NCBI GenBank assembly: GCA_043782485.1
Contig: JAYWAL010000040.1
Location: forward strand, 1 to 17,124
Origin: JANXUC01 sp043782485
GTDB lineage: Bacteria > Acidobacteriota > Terriglobia > Terriglobales > Acidobacteriaceae
DNA: 17,124 bases
Reading direction: 5' to 3'
Part shown: one piece after another, positions 13,634 to 17,124 of the stretch
Layout: every line of letters starts with the position of its first letter
How positions within the stretch are numbered: position 1 is the first letter of the stretch
Made by a program: the position numbers and the translations under genes
The notes under the pieces: model-generated
Told to the model about the DNA's origin: nothing
The model's database searches: none
Seen by the model: only the letters and a program-made list of their open reading frames with translations

Positions 13634-13781
13634 TGTCATTCTGAGCGCAGCGAAGAATCCTACACTCCGCATGCAAGAGTCAATCTTTCCAGCTTTTCTG
13701 CCACGAATTCCTGGTCAGGAAGCCGGACAGCGTGCCGTAAGGTCGAGGGTAAAGGCATTCTTCGCTGCGCTCAGAATGACA
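13634..13781. repeat. 148-bp element with perfect 25-bp inverted ends
   Basis: The segments 13634-13658 and 13757-13781 are exact reverse complements (core GAGCGCAGCGAAGAAT). They enclose about 98 bp with no obvious gene. A shorter related copy of one end is at 16887-16911. No convincing target-site duplication is visible. It could be a MITE-like or REP-like element, or two independent insertions of a short dispersed repeat in opposite orientation. Together with the terminator it fills the 322-bp gap before the SRAP gene. Confidence 0.75.
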
Positions 13782-13855
13782 GAATGTGGAGTTTTCTCCA
13801 ACTGAATCAGACTTTCCCTCTAACGAGCTTTGTGCCGAGCAGTTAGAATTTGGTT

Positions 13856-14563
13856 ATGTGCGGACGCTTTCGACTCTCGCGGCCTGACAAGCTGGCGGAA
13901 TATTTTGAGGCTGAGGCCGATGTCGAAGAGTTCCGCGCCAGCTACAACATCGCGCCGACGCAGCCAGTGGCGGCCATTCGTCAAGGCGCGTCGAACGGTC
14001 TGCCGAACCGCGTGCTGTCGCACCTGCGCTGGGGGCTGGTGCCGTCCTGGGCAAAGGATGTTTCGATTGGCAGCAGCCTAATCAACGCACGCAGCGAAAC
14101 GGTGCTGGAAAAGCCAGCTTTCCGCGAGTCCTTCCGGCAGCGGCGCTGCCTGGTCCCGGCGGATGGGTTTTACGAGTGGAAGCGTTCGGGAAAAGCGAAG
14201 CGCCCGTTCCACTTCGGCATGAAGGACGGGTCGCTGTTTGCCTTCGCCGGGATTTGGGACGATTGGCGCACGCCGGGCGGAAAGATGCTGGAAACTTGTT
14301 CCATCCTAACAACGACGCCGAACGAGCTGGTTCGGGACATTCACGACCGCATGCCGGTGATCCTCCCCAAAGCGCGTTACGACGCGTGGCTGACGGTCCC
14401 GCTGGGGCAAGCGGAACAGCTAGTGGAATGGCTGGTGCCTTTCGAAGCTGCGGTCATGACGCGATATGAGGTGAGTCCGCTGGTGAACAGTCCTAAGAAC
14501 GACTCGGCGGAGTGCGCTGTGGAGGTTGTGGCAGCCGCGGAAAACATGGAGCTTTGGGGCTGA
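13856..14563 (+). CDS. SRAP-family abasic-site DNA-protein crosslinking protein (YedK/HMCES type)
   Basis: This encodes a 235-aa protein. ATG 13856 is fixed by the family: the initiator Met is removed so that Cys2 of MCGRF becomes the N-terminal nucleophile. Cys2 forms a stable thiazolidine with abasic sites in single-stranded DNA and shields them. Other active-site residues are visible: N31 (SYNIAPTQ), E107 (DGFYEW) and H163 (IHDRMP). The WGLVPSWAKD and NARSET motifs (59-82) are typical. The length matches the family (about 220-240 aa). There is no Shine-Dalgarno. A TAGAAT element at 13844-13849 lies only 6 nt before the ATG, so the mRNA may be leaderless. No LexA box was recognised. It stands alone between intergenic repeats. 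Confidence 0.93.
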   Translation: MCGRFRLSRPDKLAEYFEAEADVEEFRASYNIAPTQPVAAIRQGASNGLPNRVLSHLRWGLVPSWAKDVSIGSSLINARSETVLEKPAFRESFRQRRCLVPADGFYEWKRSGKAKRPFHFGMKDGSLFAFAGIWDDWRTPGGKMLETCSILTTTPNELVRDIHDRMPVILPKARYDAWLTVPLGQAEQLVEWLVPFEAAVMTRYEVSPLVNSPKNDSAECAVEVVAAAENMELWG

Positions 14564-14584
14564 GGCCATTCCGTCCGGATATCC

Positions 14585-14646
14585 GCAGCGCCTCAAGGCG
14601 CATCAGGGCAGGCGTTTTTCGGCATGCCTGAAGGCATGCCCTGATA
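14585..14646 (-). repeat. Inverted copy of the twin-hairpin repeat
   Basis: Read on the minus strand, this 62-nt unit aligns without gaps with 10324-10385 at about 44 of 62 positions by hand. Both begin TATCAGGGCA and end with a GCGCC/GGCGC hairpin plus TGC. The outer hairpin arm sequences differ, yet both pair: here it is a perfect 8-bp GGCATGCC stem at 14621-14640. The spacing between the hairpins is 19 nt. It lies between the convergent SRAP and HAF genes. Confidence 0.65.
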
Positions 14647-14675
14647 CGAAGCGCAGTTCGACGGAGGCACTCGCG

Positions 14676-14713
14676 GGCGGGGCGCACGCGCCACATAGGC
14701 TTGGGGCCCCGCC
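14676..14713. terminator. Possible bidirectional terminator between convergent genes
   Basis: GGCGGGGC (14676-14683) can pair with GCCCCGCC (14706-14713) across a 22-nt interval that itself contains a small GCGC hairpin. It lies just beyond the minus-strand HAF gene stop and about 110 nt past the SRAP gene. There is no T-tract on either side, so it is only a weak candidate. Confidence 0.3.
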
Positions 14714-14727
14714 GCGTTGGCTCGGAA

Positions 14728-15747
14728 TCAGTGACCTTTGAAGCCATGGGCTTCATTCAAAGCGTCAGTGTACTGTCCAAAGATGTTGCCGTTATTCTTG
14801 ATGCGGAATAAAAACGTATTTTTGGCTCCAGCCACGTCCACCCGGTTGAACACGGCTCCTGAGTAGAGATATCCGTGGGCGAAGTTGGTGCTGTCCTCGT
14901 AATACCCCGCGATTTCCCCGGAGTCGTTGATGCCTAGCGCGACGGTGGTCGTTGCCGATGGATAATCCAGCGAGTTAAAGGTGCCGCCCTGGAGTACAAA
15001 AGCGTGGATGTTGCTGCTCGCATCCACCCAAATACCGGCGACATCGCCCGCCGTATTGATACCAAAAGCCTCTGTGGAGGTAGCGCCGGGAAAATCGATG
15101 GCGGTGCAGACACCCGCAGTCTCCACAAAACCGTGAGAAACGTTGCTGGCGTCGGTATAACCGCCCACAACTTGTCCGGCGTCATTAATGCCGAAGGGGC
15201 CGGTGACAGTCGCGCCCGGACAATCGATGTTGGTGAAGGTTCCGTTGAAGTAGAGAAAGGCATGCGGAGCGTTGGTCACAAGGTCGTAGGAATATCCAGC
15301 AATCTGGCCGGTCGTGTTAATTCCCACCACAACCAGAGAGGCCGTCCCGGGTCGGGTCAACGTCTGGTAAACGCCATTCTTCAGGATGAACGCTTTCTCC
15401 TGTTCGGTCACGACGCTAGGATCGTAGTAAAAGTCGCCGATGGTGGTGGTGAGGTTACCGTCCTGAACACCCGAGTAAGCAGCACCGGGAAAGTCCGCGG
15501 TGGCGAACTTGTAGACCTTGGCAGCGGCTGCGGATTGCAAAGGTGCGGTTGCCAATGGGCGAGACGATAAGGCCTTCGCCGTCGACCCGTGCGGCAAGGG
15601 GATCAGGCTGGGAAAGGGCCGATGCTGAATTTGCTGGCGGTTGGATGCGGCCGAGGCTGATTGTCCAGCGGCCATGAAGAGGCCGAGCAAGAGGCAAAGA
15701 GATAGTCGAACGATGGTTGTTAGCGTTGCTGTCGTGTAGGCAAGCAT
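14728..15747 (-). CDS. Secreted HAF-repeat protein
   Basis: This encodes a 339-aa protein. ATG 15747 is preferred, with AGGAG 10 nt upstream and a signal peptide directly after it (hydrophobic stretch LSLCLLLGLFMAAG, cleavage near SASA-A). ATG 15810 would put 21 extra residues before the signal. From about residue 80 to the end there are some six degenerate units of about 40 residues on the pattern F-x-x-I-D-x-P-G-A-x-x-T ... G-I-N-x-x-G-x-V-x-G-x-Y-x-D ... H-G-F. This is the repeat of the predicted extracellular HAF family, named after a His-Ala-Phe motif; HAF itself occurs twice here (PHAFLYF, IHAFVLQ). The repeats likely fold as a beta-propeller-like structure. The molecular function of the family is unknown. 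No sorting signal is seen at the C terminus. Confidence 0.85.
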   Translation of the reverse strand: MLAYTTATLTTIVRLSLCLLLGLFMAAGQSASAASNRQQIQHRPFPSLIPLPHGSTAKALSSRPLATAPLQSAAAAKVYKFATADFPGAAYSGVQDGNLTTTIGDFYYDPSVVTEQEKAFILKNGVYQTLTRPGTASLVVVGINTTGQIAGYSYDLVTNAPHAFLYFNGTFTNIDCPGATVTGPFGINDAGQVVGGYTDASNVSHGFVETAGVCTAIDFPGATSTEAFGINTAGDVAGIWVDASSNIHAFVLQGGTFNSLDYPSATTTVALGINDSGEIAGYYEDSTNFAHGYLYSGAVFNRVDVAGAKNTFLFRIKNNGNIFGQYTDALNEAHGFKGH

Positions 15748-16052
15748 TGTGTCAATTCTCCTGGCGGGGAAAGTCTGTTGCAGTCGTGATTCTGGAGGCA
15801 CTTCAGACAATCGTCAAAGGATCTGGGGCGGATTTAGAGATGAACTGGTAAGTTGTTGATTGGTTTGGTTTTACGGTGTTTTCTGGACGGGAAAGGCTGA
15901 GCTGAACTGCAATCGGGCAGGGGTGATCTAGGGTTGTTTGGTGTGTTTGGTCTGAATCAATTTCGCCGAGCTTCGCTCGGCTAGCGCAGACGAGGGCACC
16001 TGCCGCCAGGCGAGTGGTGGTGGTTATCGAGTGGGATGGAAACGGAAGGTTT
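15748..16052. other. Gene-free region between the HAF gene and tRNA-Gln
   Basis: This stretch of about 305 bp holds the HAF gene leader, T/G-rich stretches with repeated GGTTTGG-like words, and a hairpin at 15965-15981. I found no protein gene and no convincing -35/-10 pair for the HAF gene. Confidence 0.5.
15965..15981 (-). terminator. Hairpin downstream of tRNA-Gln
   Basis: The 7-bp stem GCCGAGC/GCTCGGC has a 3-nt loop, about 70 nt beyond the 3' end of the minus-strand tRNA, followed on that strand by GAAATTG. It is a candidate tRNA transcript terminator, lacking a strong T-tract. Confidence 0.4.
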
Positions 16053-16126
16053 TGGCTGCCCCCCAGGGATTCGAACCCCGATACCCTGCTCCAGAGGCAG
16101 ATGTCCTACCGTTGAACGAGGGGGCA
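16053..16126 (-). tRNA. tRNA-Gln (anticodon CTG)
   Basis: On the minus strand the 74-nt gene folds as a full cloverleaf. The acceptor stem TGCCCCC pairs with GGGGGCA, and the D-arm region contains AACGGTAGGAC. The anticodon stem TCTGC/GCAGG carries the loop CTCTGGA (anticodon CTG, reading CAG), and the T-arm contains GGTTCGAATCC. The discriminator is G and the 3' CCA is encoded (16055-16053). A good promoter lies 34 nt upstream of the mature 5' end. Confidence 0.97.
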
Positions 16127-16159
16127 GTGCTTGTGTCGGCGCAGATTGCCGCTAGTTTG

Positions 16160-16188
16160 ATTTTATGGGTGGGGCGGCTTGCGGTCAA
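16160..16188 (-). promoter_or_regulatory. Sigma70-type promoter of tRNA-Gln
   Basis: On the minus strand, TTGACC (16188-16183) and TAAAAT (16165-16160) are separated by exactly 17 nt; each matches the consensus at five of six positions. Transcription would start about 25-30 nt before the mature tRNA 5' end. It is the best-matching promoter in the window. Confidence 0.78.
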
Positions 16189-16290
16189 CCTTGCACTCAA
16201 CGGGCGCGCCGAAGCATAACGCCGAAGCATAACATTGATGGGAAGCAGTTGCGGCTGCAAAAAATCTTCGTTCGAGCAAGGTGGTTCTCA

Positions 16291-16824
16291 GTGCGGGAAG
16301 TTGGGTTGGTTGGCCGGGGACATGACCCGGTGGCGCGGCTGCGGGGGTCATTGCTGGAGTTGACGGAGTTTGTTCGTTCGCTCAGCAGCGGGGAGTGGAG
16401 TTTTCATCCGGCTGAGGGATGGTCCATCCCCGAAAATTGCGAGCACGTTCTGCTGGTGGAAAAGGCGGTAGCGGAACAGCTGCCGAAACTCACGGACAGT
16501 GAGCCGCTGGAGCCCCAATTTGCCTCCGAACTGGAGGAGCGCATGGTGGCGGGGGTGCCGGTGGCGAAGTCCAAATTCACCGCGCCTGAACCGTTTCGGC
16601 CCACTGGGGTTGTGGTGGACCGGGAGGCGTTCCTGGCGGAGTTTTCGCGGGTGCGGAACGGGATCATTGCGTTGGCGGAGGCTGATCCTGGGCGGTGGCT
16701 GAGGGTGCGGGTGACGCATCCGTTTCTGGGGGTGATGGACGGGCGGCATCGGATGCTGAACGTGGCGTTGCATTTGGAGCGGCATTTGCGGCAGATGGAG
16801 AGGGTGCGGGAGCGGGTTGGGTAG
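16291..16824 (+). CDS. DinB-like four-helix metal-binding protein
   Basis: This encodes a 177-aa protein. GTG 16291 is chosen because AAGGTGG lies 6 nt upstream and the recognisable domain begins soon after. Extending to ATG 16165 would run through the tRNA promoter region and add an unlikely N terminus. The predicted helices fit the DinB/YfiT-like fold: an early helix ending in WSFHP, then ENCEHVLLVEKAV with H52, and a C-terminal helix with NVALHLERHLRQMERV, where H161 and H165 complete a possible three-His metal site. Family members include thiol-dependent transferases and many uncharacterised proteins. Substrate and pathway are unknown. It is divergent from tRNA-Gln and ends in a G-rich tract. 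Confidence 0.75.
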   Translation: MREVGLVGRGHDPVARLRGSLLELTEFVRSLSSGEWSFHPAEGWSIPENCEHVLLVEKAVAEQLPKLTDSEPLEPQFASELEERMVAGVPVAKSKFTAPEPFRPTGVVVDREAFLAEFSRVRNGIIALAEADPGRWLRVRVTHPFLGVMDGRHRMLNVALHLERHLRQMERVRERVG

Positions 16825-16886
16825 AGGGGCGGGTGCTTTGGGGTGGGGTGCTTTGGGCGAGCCCAGGGGTGGTTCGGGAGCAGGGG

Positions 16887-16911
16887 TCCTTCGACTGCGC
16901 TCAGGATGACA
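16887..16911 (+). repeat. Copy of the GCGCTCAGxATGACA dispersed repeat
   Basis: The last 17 nt of this segment match the end of the 13757-13781 inverted repeat arm at 16 of 17 positions (CTGCGCTCAGGATGACA against CTGCGCTCAGAATGACA). It is a single arm here, without an inverted partner nearby. Confidence 0.65.
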
Positions 16912-17013
16912 GGCCTAAAAAATATATGGTTGGGTTGGGCACACTTCTGCGAGGTCGACCGTTTTTGCGGATCGCGTGGCCTGGGAGTGGATTGTTGGGC
17001 CTCATTTCTTGGC

Positions 17014-17124
17014 CTACTTCTTAACACTCTTGCCGCGAAGCGGTGAACATGCCGCGACGACGGTAAGTTTGGAGCCGTTTTTCCCCAGGATCCCATTGGA
17101 TACCTGGACGACTCCGTAGGGATG
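17014..17124 (-). CDS. C-terminal end of an unidentified protein (truncated by the window edge)
   Basis: On the minus strand an open frame enters from the right edge and gives 36 residues (HPYGVVQVSNGILGKNGSKL, then TVVAACSPLRGKSVKK), ending at TAG (17016-17014). Alternating hydrophobic residues suggest beta strands, and the lysine-rich end is common for real termini. The piece is too short to assign a family, and it may not be a gene. Confidence 0.4.
   Translation of the reverse strand, partial: HPYGVVQVSNGILGKNGSKLTVVAACSPLRGKSVKK

Noticed and set aside
13634..13781. The inverted-end element considered as an intact insertion sequence
   Set aside because: Only about 98 bp lie between the ends, which is too short for a transposase. 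At most it is a non-autonomous element.

Overview
This window looks like a chromosomal segment from a moderately GC-rich Gram-negative bacterium. Acidobacteriota (Terriglobia/Koribacter-like) is my best guess. The hints are the cytochrome oxidase cluster with two tandem subunit III genes, a HAF-repeat secreted protein, Ala/Pro-rich secreted SH3 proteins, and dispersed intergenic repeats of the 'TCATTCTGAGCGCAGCGAAG' type. The assignment is an inference from style, not from a phylogenetic marker.

Left end (about 1-2450, minus strand): two secreted, SH3-domain, low-complexity proteins form a two-gene operon with an ATGA overlap, closed by a strong hairpin at 10-35. A gene-free divergent region of about 590 bp follows. 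It holds a perfect 22-bp palindrome beside a weak promoter, a leader hairpin, and four 15-bp imperfect tandem repeats that run up to the ribosome binding site of the next gene.

Centre (3039-12075, plus strand): this is the main system. In order it encodes a monoheme cytochrome fused to an outer-membrane beta-barrel (Cyc2-like architecture), a periplasmic diheme cytochrome c, a secreted type-1-copper cupredoxin, cytochrome c oxidase subunits II, I, III, a second III and IV, a small CxxC membrane protein, and heme O synthase (CtaB). The order outer-membrane cytochrome, diheme cytochrome, blue copper protein, aa3-type oxidase resembles the Acidithiobacillus ferrooxidans rus operon (cyc2-cyc1-orf-coxBACD-rus). 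The cluster could therefore be a complete electron route from outside the cell to oxygen; this is the most interesting feature of the window. The oxidase itself is unusual: the K-channel lysine and two conserved ligands of the Mg site between subunits I and II are substituted.

Right part (12076-17124): a secreted phosphoesterase sits behind what looks like a Pho box placed 10 nt from a -10 element, and ends at a strong terminator. Then come a 148-bp element with perfect 25-bp inverted ends, an SRAP (YedK/HMCES-type) DNA-protein crosslinking protein, a convergent HAF-repeat secreted protein, tRNA-Gln(CTG) with its own promoter, a DinB-like protein, and the 3' end of an unidentified minus-strand gene. 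Intergenic spaces carry a twin-hairpin repeat family, two copies of which sit inside the oxidase operon.
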